This document shows, in pieces, positions 44,565 to 56,302 of a stretch of DNA of 64,000 nt. Positions within the stretch are counted from its first letter, which is position 1, and every line of letters begins with the position of its first letter. A program made the translations under genes and the position numbers. Origin of the DNA: Coprinellus micaceus (Eukaryota; Basidiomycota; Agaricomycetes; Agaricales; Psathyrellaceae). The stretch lies in the NCBI GenBank assembly GCA_951394405.1, contig OX596341.1:1922001-1986000 (forward strand), in the 5' to 3' direction. The notes under the pieces are model-generated. The model had not been told where the DNA came from and searched no databases. It was given only the letters and a program-made list of their open reading frames with translations.

Positions 44565-46089
44565 ATGTCTTCGCGCCCTCTGCACTCGAAACGGTCGTTC
44601 GGCAAGCACCACCACATGTACTCGTCGCTCGACTCCCCCGCATACGATGCGTGCGTCCTCCCCCTCTTTCTCGCTCCGCCCCTAACCGTCCCCCAGCTCC
44701 GAGGAGGACAACGACCCCCTTACAGACGACTCCGTATCAGCTCCCATCGCCCGCCACATCCCCCCCGCAGCTGCCCCGCCCCCACCCCCCACGAAGCCCG
44801 CCAAAACATCCGGCGGCGCAGTCAACCGCCACACCCACAGCCATCTCGCCCACTCCGCCATCGTCCTCAGCGACTCCGACGGCGTCGACTCCCCCACCTA
44901 CGACGGAGACGTAGAGAGCTCCACCACCCGCGCAGCCGTCACCCCAGAGCACACAACGCCCCTCCACAAACCCACCCCGCTCTCCCAGACAAGCACTAGC
45001 TCCAGCAGTATACCCACCATCACGAAAATTGACACCATGGAGGAGCTCAGTGACGACGTCGCAGCGTCACCAACCACACCGTCACCACGTTCGCCCCCAT
45101 CACCAACGTGCTCGTCCTCCAGCGTAAACCATCCCTACGAGCCCCCTGTCGCCTCCATCGCCGCCTCCAGCTTCAACCCCGCCGCCCTCACACAGGAGGA
45201 CATCCAGGCTTTCGTACGAAAAGCAATCGACGATGGGCCAGATGGCGTCGTCGAGCTGCTCGAGAGCACAGGGCAGATCGTCATCAAGGGTCCAGACGAG
45301 GCTGGGGCAGGCGAGGGCGTGCAGGAGATTCTCAGCAAATCGACGCGGAAGAGGGGATACAGGATCAACCAGCCGCCAAAGGACAGACCGATCAGGATCT
45401 ACGCCGACGGTGTGTACGACCTGTTCCACTTTGGGTGAGTATAAATCATTTTGGGCGGCATGGAGACTCAAAATTTCAATAGCCACGCACTTCAACTTCG
45501 ACAAGCCAAGCTCGCCTTCCCCGACGTGCACCTCCTGGTGGGCGTATGCTCTGACGAGCAGGTGCACCAGCACAAGGCGCGGACGGTGATGAACCACGCC
45601 GAACGGCTCGAGGCCGTGCGGCACTGCCGGTGGGTCGACGAGGTCGTCGAAGACGCGCCCTGGGTCATCGACGCCGCCTTCATCGAGCGCCACCAAATCG
45701 ACTACGTCGCGCACGACGAGGAGGCCTACCAGAGCGCCGGGCACCACGACGTGTACCAGTTCGCCAAGGACGAGGGGAGGTTTTTGCCGACGAGGCGGAC
45801 CCCCGGGGTGAGCACGAGCGAGCTCATCGAGCGCATGGTGAAGGGGTATAGGAATAGGATGTTTGACCCCAAGCTGGTCAAGATGGGTCGGGCGGACTTG
45901 CAGGCAGAGGGGAGCGAGTACGATGGGATGAGTAGGTTGGGGAGTAGAGTGCCGAGTAGGAGGGGGAGCTTTGGGTCCGGCCAGCCGCCTCACGCTGTTT
46001 CCCATAGTGGACTCATGCCTGGCGGGTTGCCGGGTATGGACGGGAAGGAGGCAGCGGCGGCGAAAGAGGCGGCCAAGGGCTCCCCTTAG
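44565..46089 (+). CDS. PCT1: Choline-phosphate cytidylyltransferase
   Basis: Makes CDP-choline from CTP and phosphocholine, the rate-setting step of the Kennedy pathway for phosphatidylcholine. Three exons: MSSRPLHSKRSFGKHHHMYS to 44652, a long serine/proline-rich regulatory exon, and the last exon from about 45481. Catalytic core: IRIYADGVYDLFHFGHALQL (the usual HLGH is HFGH), KLAFPDVHLLVGVCSDE, HCRWVDEVVEDAPWVI, IDYVAHDEEAYQSAGHHDVY, and the RTPGVSTSELIERMV CTP-binding motif. The C-terminal tail (RRGSFGSG, AAAAKEAAKG) is short. N-terminal extension and overall length are typical for basidiomycetes. Frame intact. Confidence 0.93.
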
Positions 46090-46529
46090 AGGATATGCGT
46101 ATGTATGTATGCTTGCGGATCGGATATTTCGTTCTTATATATCTTTGTGAATACTCACTGTAGCTTCATATAATTCAGGGTGGAATCGTTTGTAGAGGCA
46201 GATGTTGAATTAAATTGTACAGCGTTAACAGAACGAGGGGCATCGATGGAGAGTGAAGCTGGGTCCACCGAAGACCCGGTTTGATTACCGTGATCCTGTG
46301 AATGCTTCGATGCAGCCCACCAATTATAACTTAGGCGCCCGAATGTCGCCGGATCAACGCCTCAGTTCTTAAAATACCCAACCAGGTGAGGGAGAAGTGG
46401 ACTATTTTACATATGGCATAGTAGCATAGTAGCATAAAGCATATACATACGTAGATTATAGGTTAGATACTCTAGAACTAGTAGTTTACAGTAGACTCTA
46501 ACTCTTCTCTTTAAGCTTTAAGCTTCGCG
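46090..46529. other. Convergent 3' region
   Basis: PCT1 and the next gene end towards each other here. AT-rich; contains a short CATAGTAG repeat near 46420. No gene. Confidence 0.5.
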
Positions 46530-47699
46530 CTAAACCTTCCTCGGAGTCCTATTAAAACTCGACAACTGACTCGGCTTAAACCACGGATCCCCCCTCACCA
46601 CCCTCAAATAACTCAAAAAGCACGCCTCCCGCACCCTCCCCATCCTCGCGAACCTCCCCAAAAGCCTCCTCCCCTCCTTCGTCTCGATCTCCGCCCTCCT
46701 TCGCTTGAATGTGGGCAGTGTGACGCGCGCGCCGTCGAAGATCTGCTCGATGAGCAATTGGAGGGCGGCTTGGGAGGGGGGGCGCCCGGTGGCGCGGAGC
46801 TTGGAGCATTCGGCGTCGTAGAGGGAGAGACCGAGGTGGATGTCGCAGGCGTAGAATTCCCAGGGGAAGGAGGGGGTGAAGCGGGAGGTCATGTCGTTTG
46901 GGATTGCTTTGATTGCGGGGGGTGTAGATGCTGTAACGGTAGGGGGAGGGGGTATTTCGATGACTTCTATTTCATCCGCCTCCGACGAGTCGGCGACTAC
47001 GGTCGTCTCGCGGCTCGAGACCACAATGGCGGTGGAAGGCGACTCGGAACCGGACTCGGAATCAGAGTCGAGCTCGTCTACCTCGTCCTCATCGTCGAAC
47101 TTGAAATCTACTTTGGTACTCAAGCCGTCTGAATCCGTGGAGTTCGCAGCAACGCTAGCGAGGAAGTACAATAGGTCATCCCCGCCCTCCACTTTCGCCC
47201 CTTTGGTTGAACTTGCGCGAGTGTAGGATGCAACCGAGGGTGTGGCGCGGTGAGGGAGGGTGCGAGTCTGCGTGCGGATGGGACCTGAAAGGATGGTTGC
47301 GATCGGGGGTAAGTCCTCCTTAGCAGAGGGCCCGTCCTTTCGACCACCGGATAGAATGGCGGGACTGAATCCGCTGCTGGGGGAAGAGGAAGGGGGAGGG
47401 GTGGTGCCGGTGCCTTCCTTGAAGAACTTGAAGACCTCCGAGAGGGAGGGTTGATTTTTCTCGGCGTGCTCGAGGGACTCCGAGTGCTCGTTGGGACCGC
47501 CGAATGAGGCGAGTTTGAGAGAGTCTGGGTTCTCCCCAGCCTCAACGCGATCCGTGGAAGGTGCGTGGGCCTTGACGAGGACAAGTCCAAGCGTCTGCGA
47601 GGCGTCCGTGTCGCTGGCTCTGCCTACACGGGTGGCACCAGGCGAGGGCCGTACGACGACCTTCGGCATGCGGGTCGACTGTTTATTGACGTGCGGCAT
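46530..47699 (-). CDS. FPW/CDI-motif protein without zinc finger (389 aa)
   Basis: Single-exon frame with ATG at 47699. The first 270 residues are low-complexity, with acidic serine stretches (DELDSDSESGSESPS). The C-terminal 120 residues hold the domain shared with the protein at 56303-57043: FPWEFYACDIHLGLSLYDAE, IEQIFDGARVTLPTFKRRRA, and RRLLGRFARMGRVREACFLS. I do not know a described function. The spacing (FPW-x-xY-x-CDI, then FDGA, then a basic helix, then a glycine/charged end) looks like a small helical domain of a fungal-specific family, probably nuclear given the paralogue's C2H2 finger; this is inference. Convergent with PCT1, divergent from amidohydrolase copy 2. Confidence 0.65.
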   Translation of the reverse strand: MPHVNKQSTRMPKVVVRPSPGATRVGRASDTDASQTLGLVLVKAHAPSTDRVEAGENPDSLKLASFGGPNEHSESLEHAEKNQPSLSEVFKFFKEGTGTTPPPSSSPSSGFSPAILSGGRKDGPSAKEDLPPIATILSGPIRTQTRTLPHRATPSVASYTRASSTKGAKVEGGDDLLYFLASVAANSTDSDGLSTKVDFKFDDEDEVDELDSDSESGSESPSTAIVVSSRETTVVADSSEADEIEVIEIPPPPTVTASTPPAIKAIPNDMTSRFTPSFPWEFYACDIHLGLSLYDAECSKLRATGRPPSQAALQLLIEQIFDGARVTLPTFKRRRAEIETKEGRRLLGRFARMGRVREACFLSYLRVVRGDPWFKPSQLSSFNRTPRKV

Positions 47700-48362
47700 A
47701 TCGAGTATTCCGGTGTTGTGAAAGAAAGAACAAGGGAGCTTAGCGAAGTTCTCGAACTGAGTTCTTGTGGGTGCTTAGACGGGGTCTGGAGAACCGTCAA
47801 TCACACAAGCAGGCCGCCTTATAAGGCCCTTCACATTATCAAAGCACCCCCGTCGTCATGTGTGGCCCAAGCAGCCACACCTGGTACTTAGACCAGGCGC
47901 TTGAGCGGCACACGGTTGCACTTTTGGTCGGTCAAAGCCATTGATCGCCCCTCGCCCAGCCACCCCCTCCCTTGATCCGAATCACATTATCCCTCGCCCT
48001 GCTCGCCACGAGGCGCGTGGTCGTGGTGGGCTGGTCCAAGCGAGAGTGTCATGGTTCGTCGAATGACAGGGGGTGGTCCAAGAGACAATAGGCAATCGGC
48101 AACGTGTGCGGTTTGTGGGCGCGCGTAGTGGTGTTGAATGACAGCGAAATGGAAGAGGGGAGGTACGTGTGGGGTGGCAACCGGCGTCGAGACAATGCGG
48201 GGTGAATGCTGGGTGCTGTGAATGGTAAGAGGCAAGGGGCTTTGACCGAGGTTGTCCAATGGGCGAAGGCCGGAGTCAATACGCGGTGTTGGTCCGTGCA
48301 CATGATGCAATCACGACGACGGGGCCTGTGGTGGACGGACGTTCAGCTTGAACCAGGCCGCC
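47700..48362. promoter_or_regulatory. Divergent upstream region
   Basis: Separates the FPW/CDI gene and amidohydrolase copy 2, which point away from each other. Contains GGTCCGTGCACATGAT near 48292, similar to the GGTCCGTGCGCATGATG string upstream of copy 1, the only obvious shared promoter element. No gene. Confidence 0.5.
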
Positions 48363-50761
48363 ATGGCGCTCAAGTCGATGCTTTTTGGTCTACTGGCAAC
48401 GACGGCAGGGCTCGTCTCGCGTTTCACGACTGGTGATGGGGCAAAGACCCTCATCGTATGTTCACCGACGCAACGGATATACACCGTCGCGTCGCCTCCC
48501 CGCGTCGAATGTCTGGGCGTGAAGGGAGATAGAATTGTCGCTGCCGGGTCATATGGTGCGAACAATATTCTAGAATCCTCACCTCGGGCTGAACATACCG
48601 TTTACCTCGCAGAGGACGTGAGCAAGGCCACCAGAGAGGAATGGCTGAAGCATTCGAGATTCGTGGGGTTCTTGGACGCATTGACGCCTAGCGAAACGAT
48701 CGAGAGAATTGTCAACGCCTTCGCCCCACCTCACAGAATTGTTCACCTCCATCCCGACCAAGCGTTGTACCCAGGGTTCGCTGACGCACACGCCCATGTT
48801 ATCGAGAACGGGTATATGCTCGAACTCCCGCTTGTGGAGACACAGTCACAGGACGAAGTCGTGAAGGCGTTGGAGGACTACGTTCTCACCCACCCAGATA
48901 TACAGAATGACAAGAATCGGTGGATTGAAGGCATGGGGTGGGACCAGACGAAGTGGAATGGGGGCGAAGGGGCGCAGTTCCCTACTGCGGTGAGTTCGCC
49001 AGTCATTCGCACATGCACGGCTTGGGCCTCATACGCGTTACAGGATGACCTGAACAAGTCCCCTCTCCTCCAAGGCCGCCCTATCTCCCTCAGCCGGATA
49101 GACGGGCATGCCAAGTGGGTCTCCCCACGCGTCCTCGAGATCATGGAAGAGGGTGGCGTTCTTCCGCCGCCCTCCAAGGACGACGAGATTGAGAAGGACG
49201 GAGGCAAGATCGTCAGAGGGAAAGATGGAAAGCCTACAGGGATATTCATGGACAAAGCTATGAACCTTATCCCTGCGCCCCAGTGGTCCGAAACGCAAAT
49301 CCAAGAGTACTTTAACAAGACGATTAGCCTGGCGTTGAAGTATGGGCTGACGTCCATACACGATGCGGATACTAACTCAAGGTTTATCGCGTTCTATCGA
49401 AAGTGAGTGGGTTGTGACTGCGGCTCCGATTCCTAGGCCCCCTGACGGATCCTGCACGTTTTGTAGGCTAGCGGACGCAGGAACGCTCCCTCTCCGGATG
49501 TACCTCATGGGTTACTCACCTTCGAATACCTATTGGGGAAACGACACAGTCTCCTTCCCAAAGATGCATAACTACGACAAGGATGGGCGGTTGAATCTGA
49601 AAGCAGTCAAGCTATTCACAGATGGTGAGATTCGCCTTGCTCCATGAACGCCCGTTACCCTCACTAACTCTACCCGCAGGTGCCCTTGGCTCCTGGGGTG
49701 CCGCCCTCCTGGAACCCTACTCTGACAACCCGGCTACCAAGGGCATCATGCAAACGCGTCCCGAGGTACTGAAGGACCTCGTGGAGAAGTTTTGGGAAGA
49801 CGGGTGGCAGACGGTGGGCTCTCCTCTCACCCCTCATACCTCTGATTGCAATGACTGATCTCAATCGGTTCAATACGAAACACAGAATATCCACTGTATC
49901 GGTGACCGAGCGAACAAGGCCGTCCTTGATATCTTCGAGGGTCAGCTCACACTGAAAGACGAGAGCGGGAAGCTCAAGTACGACGTCCGTGAAACCCGAC
50001 CGAGGATTGAGCATGCACAGATTTTTGAGAAGTCGGACCTTGGGGAAAGGATCGGGAGACTTGGTGGTACGTCCATGAGCACACTAATCAGGCGCTCTTC
50101 CTGATGTACTACTAGTCATCGCGAGTGTCCAACCCACCCATGCGTGAGCACACATACGAGCCTAACGCTGCAACGAGCCTGAATATATAATGTAGGACGT
50201 CTGATATGTGGTATGCTGAGACCCGCTTGGTTAGAACCTTCTCCGCACTACTCCACCATCCGATACTCACACGAACCTTCCAGGGCCCTGAACGCATCAA
50301 GAACGCGTACGCGTACCAAACCCTTCTACAGTGAGGCCATGTTTCCCCGACAAGAATTGCACATCCGCCGCCGTTATTGACATGGGCACCGCAGGGCTTC
50401 CGCGAACCACGTCCTCCCCCTCGGCTCCGACTTCCCCGTGGAGGGAGTGAACCCTCTCCTTGGGTTCTACGCCGCCGTCTCTCGACTATCGCGATCATCA
50501 GGGACCTCACCTCACGGTACAGGAGGGTGGTACCCCACACAAAGGTTGTCTCGGGTCCAGGCGCTTAAGGGTATGACTTGGGACGCTGCCTATGCATCTT
50601 TCGCTGAGCACGAGCTGGGGAGCTTGGAACCCGGGAAGAAGGCGGACTTTGTGGTGCTCGATCGGGATATTATGGATGAAGGGAGTGAGTATGGTGAGAT
50701 TTTGAAGGCGCAGGTTCAGGCGACGGTGATAGATGGGGAAGTTGCATACGGCAGCCTTTGA
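48363..50761 (+). CDS. YtcJ-like amidohydrolase, copy 2
   Basis: Paralogue of the minus-strand gene at 39020-41544. The start MALKSMLFGLLATTAGLVSR has a hydrophobic leader. Intact motifs: ALYPGFADAHAHVIENG, NIHCIGDRANKAVLDIF, RPRIEHAQIFEKSD, LGSDFPVEGVNPLLGFYA, LEPGKKADFVVLDRDIMDEG. Splice sites are at the same places as in copy 1 for most introns, but the intron after GTSPHGTGGW is missing and the exon reads straight into YPTQRLSRVQAL. Protein frame intact to the stop at 50761. Leader and motif conservation suggest both copies are active and secreted or membrane-anchored. Confidence 0.9.
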
Positions 50762-51081
50762 TTTCGGTGTGTCGTACTGCCCGATCCGTAGCATCGAAAG
50801 AGTCTGAATACACTTGACTTGGCCTAACGGAGCTCAAGACCACAACGCCGTTCATGATCGGTTGTGGTGTCACACTCCAATCTATCCGTTTTCGAAGGAA
50901 CGTTGATTTGGACCCACAAACGAACCGCTGACTATGACTGACACTGCTCTCGGACATGTATTACTACGGATCCCCTCACGGCTTGACACTGCCCTGACGG
51001 TATTGAGCATCGTTGTCCCCTTACTCAGTCACGGTCCCCCCATCACCTACTACTGGGCGAGCGCCCCGTTTCTGAAGGGGC
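50762..51081. other. Gap between amidohydrolase copy 2 and the NACHT gene
   Basis: About 320 bases. A short open frame starting at 50934 (MTDTALGHVLLR) could be a 5' exon of the NACHT gene, but no splice join in phase was found. Otherwise nothing seen. Confidence 0.4.
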
Positions 51082-54000
51082 ATGAGTGGGTCCGCGCAGG
51101 AAGAGCTTCCTGGTGAGCACCACCGTTATCCGAACTTTGTTTCCGTCCTGAGAGCACGCCGTGGCGATACAGCGAAGATCAACATACTAGAGTCAGCAAG
51201 CAAGTTTGCACTCCAGACGCCAACCTTCAATACGGCGGCAAGGGACGTGAACATCCATATACAGCAACCTCAGCCTGATTATCCCTGGCCACCTCAGACT
51301 CAACGTCAGTCATCCATCAATTGGTAACCCACATACACTTCCTGACGCATTTGCAGAGAAGGCTTCCTCGTCCGACCTTGCCTCTTGGCTTTCGCCGTTG
51401 AACTGGTGGCTTTACCATCAGGAAGCAGTGAGGCAGCGAACTGTGAACATCGGGGCCTGGTTCCTTGAGGGACCCGAGTTCCAACGATGGCTAGAAGGAC
51501 GTTATCAGCTGCTCTGGGGAACAGGACCGCGTAAGTCAAGAACGATTAATTTGGTCTGGTACAGCTTGTTGACGGGCGGAATCTCAGCCGGATCAGGAAA
51601 GACGATACTATCGTACGTTCTCGAGCTTTGTTTTACGCGTAGGCAGCTCACGGACCTGTTCTGTCGGCAGGTCGAGCGTCGTCGATTACCTCCGGAAGAC
51701 ACTCAAGGACGGCAACGCTGCGTTTGCTTTCGCATACCTTCGCTGGTGGGATCAGAACACGACTGTAGACGTTGTGCGCGGTCTTATCAAGCAACTCCTT
51801 CAATCTCACGAAGCAGCCATCTACCCCACTGTCCTTCAAGCCTACGACCTTCACGAGAAACGCCAAACTGCCCTCTCCCTCGACGATGCAGTTGAGCTTC
51901 TGTCTGAAGTGATCTGCAACTTTGAGACCTGCTACATTGTTCTGGATGGACTTGACGAGACACCTGGCCGAACAACGCCGGACCTACTGAAGGTTGTGGT
52001 GACCCTCCCCGCCCAAATTTTGATTTTCTCCCGCCCACTACCCTTACTAGGGTACTTGGCGCCGGCAGCAACTCCTATATCTGTTGGAGCGAGGGTTCAA
52101 GACATCCAATATTTGGTATCAAAGCGAATTGAAGATTCCCCTACACTCGCCAGGCTGTTGCAAGATAAACCTAGTCTGGTCCATCAGATCCACGCAACGC
52201 TCCAAGAGCGGTCAAGGGGCCTGTAAGTCTCCCCCAAGATCCTGCATCATATAAAGTTAATCCTTCTAACCGCAACGCTTGGTTCACCAGGCTGCTAGTT
52301 GCCGCCCTCCAGATCGAAGCCTTGACAGACGACGCTACGAGCAGGAACGTCAGGACTCTCCTTGGTGCCCTTAGCACACTCCCTTCCACCATCAACGACA
52401 TATACCTCCGAACTCTCCAACGCATCGAGGAGAGGCCAGAAGCAGAACTTGCAAAATACGTTCTGCTCTGGTTGGCGAATGCACGGCGCCCGTTGTCTAT
52501 TGTCGAACTGCAGCACGCCCTCGCAATCACCATGGAGGAGAATTTCGACCCCGAGGACATTGTCTCAGAAGAAGTCCTTGTCTCCAGCTGCTGTGGCTTG
52601 GTTGCAAATGATAGAGTGACTGGCCAGGTTCGGTTCATTCGTGAGTGTATTCATGTTTGAAGCAAGTTCGCATTTAACAGCCAGCGTCCCAAACCAGATT
52701 ATACCGCTCAAGAATACTTCCAGTCGCTAGCCAGGGCCCCCTTCTCGTACTCCCCCACGATCATCACCCGGGCATGCGTTTCATATCTCAGGCGTGTCCA
52801 TCTCTTGCGAAGCAACATCAAATTGCGTTTGGAAGCCGATCGATTTCTGGGGTTGTATCCCTTCCTCTCTTACGCCTATCATAATTGGGCATCCCATCCA
52901 TTCGCAACCCGACTATTTTGGCCCGAGTGTGTGTTCCACTTTGTCCTTGAGGAATGCTTCTATTGCCCGTATCCGTTGGCGGAAGACTTCGAATGCGGTT
53001 CCAGCTCTGGGGAGATCTTCGACCTCATCGGCCCCATCCATTTGGTCGCCCGCTTCGGGCTCCTCAGCTTGGTCCCATATATCCTAAACTCCGTACCGTA
53101 CGATTGTCCAACACCCAATCTGGGCTTCACTGCCCTGCACTTTGCAGCTTATCACGGGCATGCGACCATCGTCTCAATTCTTTTGAACACCATCAGTCGC
53201 GGACAAATCAATGCTCAAACGAACGACGGCAACACGGCTCTGCATCTAGCGGCGTGGTCAGGCCATGAATCAATCTTTCGGACATTGGTTTTCCATGAAG
53301 ACGTTGACATAGATTTGCCGAACCTCGACGGTGATACCGCGTTCTCCTTCGCTTGCCAGCGAGGGACAGACGTTATGGTGGATCTCTTGGCCTCTCAAGA
53401 TGACGGCCGCCAAACGTCGGCAGAGCTCATCAGGGCTTCCTGGAATCCAGACCTCTACCCAGACGATATGGTTGAGCGCCTGTTAGAATACCGCAACGTC
53501 GACGTGAATCTCAAAGACGAGGAAGGCCTTACTGCACTGATGCGCGCTTCCAGCATTGGAGACATCGCAATTGTGCGGCGACTGACTCGCCATCGCAACA
53601 TCGACCCCAACAGGCGCGACCCGCAGGGGCGGACAGCACTCTCATTCGCCGTATTCCACTCCAAGGAAGCTGGGGTGGATTGTGTTCACGACGTTATTGA
53701 GCTGCTCCTTTCTCTCCCGAAAACCGATCCCAATTTACCCACCGAGGGGGGTAACACTCCACTCATTTCTGCAGTCAAGTATAGAGCTCACCATACCGTC
53801 ACTTTACTGCTCAAAAACGAGAAGGTTCGGGAGGGAATCAATATGCGGAATGCGAAAGGGAACTCGGCACTGTTGGAGGCATCCCGAAAGTGCTGCTCCG
53901 CGAGCGTTCGGAAGCTGCTGGCAGTACCTTCTATCGACATCAACATTCGCAACAAACACGGTTACAACTCACTCCTTCTGGCTGTACGGTCAATAAAGCC

Positions 54001-55229
54001 GCCCTTCGCAGACGGTCTGGGGGTGATTGAAATACTCCTCACCCATAATGCCGACCCAACCCCAAATCCACAAACTGGCGAAGACGCCTTCATAGCAGTG
54101 TGCTCCGTCACTAAACAGTCCACTGCTGAAGTGGCTGGAAGGCGCCACATCATCGAGGCCCTTTTGTCTTCGGGGAAGTTCACGGTGAACCACAGGGGCG
54201 CATCTGGAATGACACCACTCATGGTCGCTGCGCGGGAAGGCGGCGAAGAGGTCGTCGACGCTCTCCTTTGCCAGCCGGGTTTACACTCTGGAATGGCAAT
54301 GTCAGATGGCACCAACGCTCTCATCCTTGCATGTGGAAAAGGTTATGCTGGCATTGTTGCGAAGCTACTATTGACCGGTGAGTACTACCCAAATTACTGC
54401 CATCGCTGCTCTCAGCTCTGGCGACATCGCCCCATCTGAATTTTGTACAGACAAAATCGACATTAATGCCTCAAGAATGGATGGAAACACCGCCCTCATT
54501 ATAGCATCATGGGCAGGGCATCGAGATGTGGTTGAGCTGCTCCTACAAAGACCAGGCATTCAAGTCAATTGTAGGAACAAGCGCAACACTACCGCCCTCA
54601 TGGATGCTTGTCGAGGGAGGCATTACTCAATCGTCGATCTTCTGCTCCAACACCCGGAGGTCGATGTTAACACGGTGAACCAGGAAGGGGACACAGCACT
54701 ACTCCTCGCTGCTAAATGGGGCGATACGCCACCCAAGAAACATTTGACCTGCCCAAACGGGGTAGTGCAGTTGGTATCCCATCCGAGGCTCAACATCAAC
54801 CATGTTCGATGGAGTGATGGGTTCACGGCGCTGCATGAAGTATGTCAAGCTGGCCACATGGCCCTCTTCCTCCTCCTTCTAAGCCACCCCGATCTTGATA
54901 CCACCATTTGCGACGCCCATGGGAAGAGCCCGAGAGATTACACAGTTTGGGCGGACGACGGCAATATGCTGAAGCTTCTCGATTTGAACGTTAGGGCGAG
55001 GCGTATGTGCCCAGAATACCCCAACCACTGTCAAGTTCACTCCACTCTCCATTCCCCATCTCCATTCCAGATAGAACAGGCAGGCGTACAGATGTGGCAG
55101 CTGGCCCTCACCCTCAAGGACCCCCGACTGGGGGACGACACTGCAGCCACTCAGGACATCCTCGACCTCACATTCAAAAATCACTTGGGCAGGACCCTCG
55201 ATGCAAATTCACTAGCCAGCCTTGATTAG
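51082..55229 (+). CDS. NACHT-ankyrin NLR-type protein, gene 1
   Basis: STAND NTPase receptor; fungal members act in non-self recognition and cell death. The N-terminal 75 residues (NTAARDVNIHIQQPQPDYPW) are a short unassigned leader, then WLSPLNWWLYHQEAVRQRT and GAWFLEGPEFQRWLEG precede the P-loop. The loop is split by an intron and reads GTGPPGSGKTILS after joining at 51533/51592. Walker B is CYIVLDGLDETPG; ILIFSRPLP is the sensor region; WLANARRPLSIVELQHALAI is the winged-helix part; the post-NACHT segment includes YTAQEYFQSLARAP. From about 53100 on there are some fifteen ankyrin repeats of the form DGNTALHLAAWSGH and VNLKDEEGLTALMRAS, one intron (54373-54449 area) interrupting them. Stop at 55229. 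The N terminus may be incomplete. Confidence 0.88.
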
Positions 55230-55394
55230 TATTATTACTACTATTATTAAATAGGGCACAACCACCGGTGTCAACCAGGTCACCAAGCCCCCTCATCTTG
55301 ACCACCACGAAACCGTCGGACCTTCAAGAAATGGTAATTTAGTCGTTAAACACTGCGTAATACAAAGCTCGGCCAACAGTCAATGATCGCTCAA
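55230..55394. other. 3' flank of NACHT gene 1
   Basis: Short intergenic sequence with an ACTATTATTATTAAT-like AT-rich end. No feature. Confidence 0.4.
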
Positions 55395-55895
55395 AATAGG
55401 CGCCCGTCCGGGTCCGTGCGCACGATGACAAAACTCTGGCATTAATGGAGAAAGTCAGGAACGCCTACCAAACCCTATTTCAGTAAGGTTTCCCCTTCAC
55501 GCACTGCACCGCACATCCATCGTCATTACTGACACGGACATGGTAGGGCTTCGCCAAACCACATCGTCCCCCTCTGCTCCGACTTTCCTGTGGAAGGCGT
55601 GAACCCAGTCGACTATCACGAACATCACGGGGCTCACCTCACTGAATAAAAGGATGGTCCCTACCAGAAACTCTCCAGGTCTCGGGCACTTAGAGGTGTG
55701 ACCTGGGACACTGCCTACGCAGCTTTCGCTGAGGACGAGCTTGGGAGCTTGGGGTCTGGGAAGAAAGCGGATTCTGTCGTGCTTGATCGTGATATTATGG
55801 ATGAGAGTGAGCGTGGTGAGTTCTTGAAGGCGGAGTTGAAAGGCGCCGGTGATAAACGGGTAAGTTGCGTATGCCAGCCTGTGACAGTCGAATAA
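55395..55895 (+). pseudogene. YtcJ-like amidohydrolase pseudogene, copy 3
   Basis: Begins with the promoter string AGGCGCCCGTCCGGGTCCGTG, matching upstream of copy 1, then jumps directly to the late exon AACGCCTACCAAACC and continues through CTCTGCTCCGACTTTCC (CSDFPVEG) to TGGGACACTGCCTACGCAGC and the KKADSVVLDRDIMDES end. The catalytic N-terminal three quarters are missing, the segment equivalent to LLGFYAAVSRL is deleted, and stops interrupt the remaining exon. Not functional. Together with copies 1 and 2 it shows repeated duplication of this gene. Confidence 0.85.
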
Positions 55896-56302
55896 TACTC
55901 TTAGGCGCCGGCTCGGGGGACTCTTTCGGGAACTGGGGAAATGGCGGATAGGCCTTGCCCAGGAAGCTGTGCGATGGACATGCGTATACCAACCTTAACT
56001 CAGATAATAGCTCTCTCTGGCCCAGGGACCAATCGGGTGAGTAGAGCCCATCCCATCTGAATCCTTGGATAGGGAATTCCCACGGCATACGCTTGCTGAG
56101 CGCTTGTTGGGCGCTTGTGGAGCGGGAGGGCCAACACTCAACCAAGGTTTCGAGAGGGTTGGCTCCATTGAAACGGATTAATGGAAACTTTATGAGTGAC
56201 TCCAGGCGGAATTTTGCATATGTTCGATGTGAATTCAGTAGCATGAGAAGCAAATCCGGTACAGGTCAGAGAAGATCATGGAGCCCTTTAAATCCAGTAC
56301 AA
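55896..56302. other. Intergenic
   Basis: Between the pseudogene and the convergent zinc-finger gene. No feature identified. Confidence 0.4.

Noticed and set aside
45100..46005. 301-codon minus-strand frame opposite PCT1
   Set aside because: It is the antisense shadow of the well-supported cytidylyltransferase exons; no motif of its own.
50934..51116. Frame MTDTALGHVLLR as the first exon of NACHT gene 1
   Set aside because: No donor-acceptor pair joins it in phase to the NTAARDVNIHI segment.
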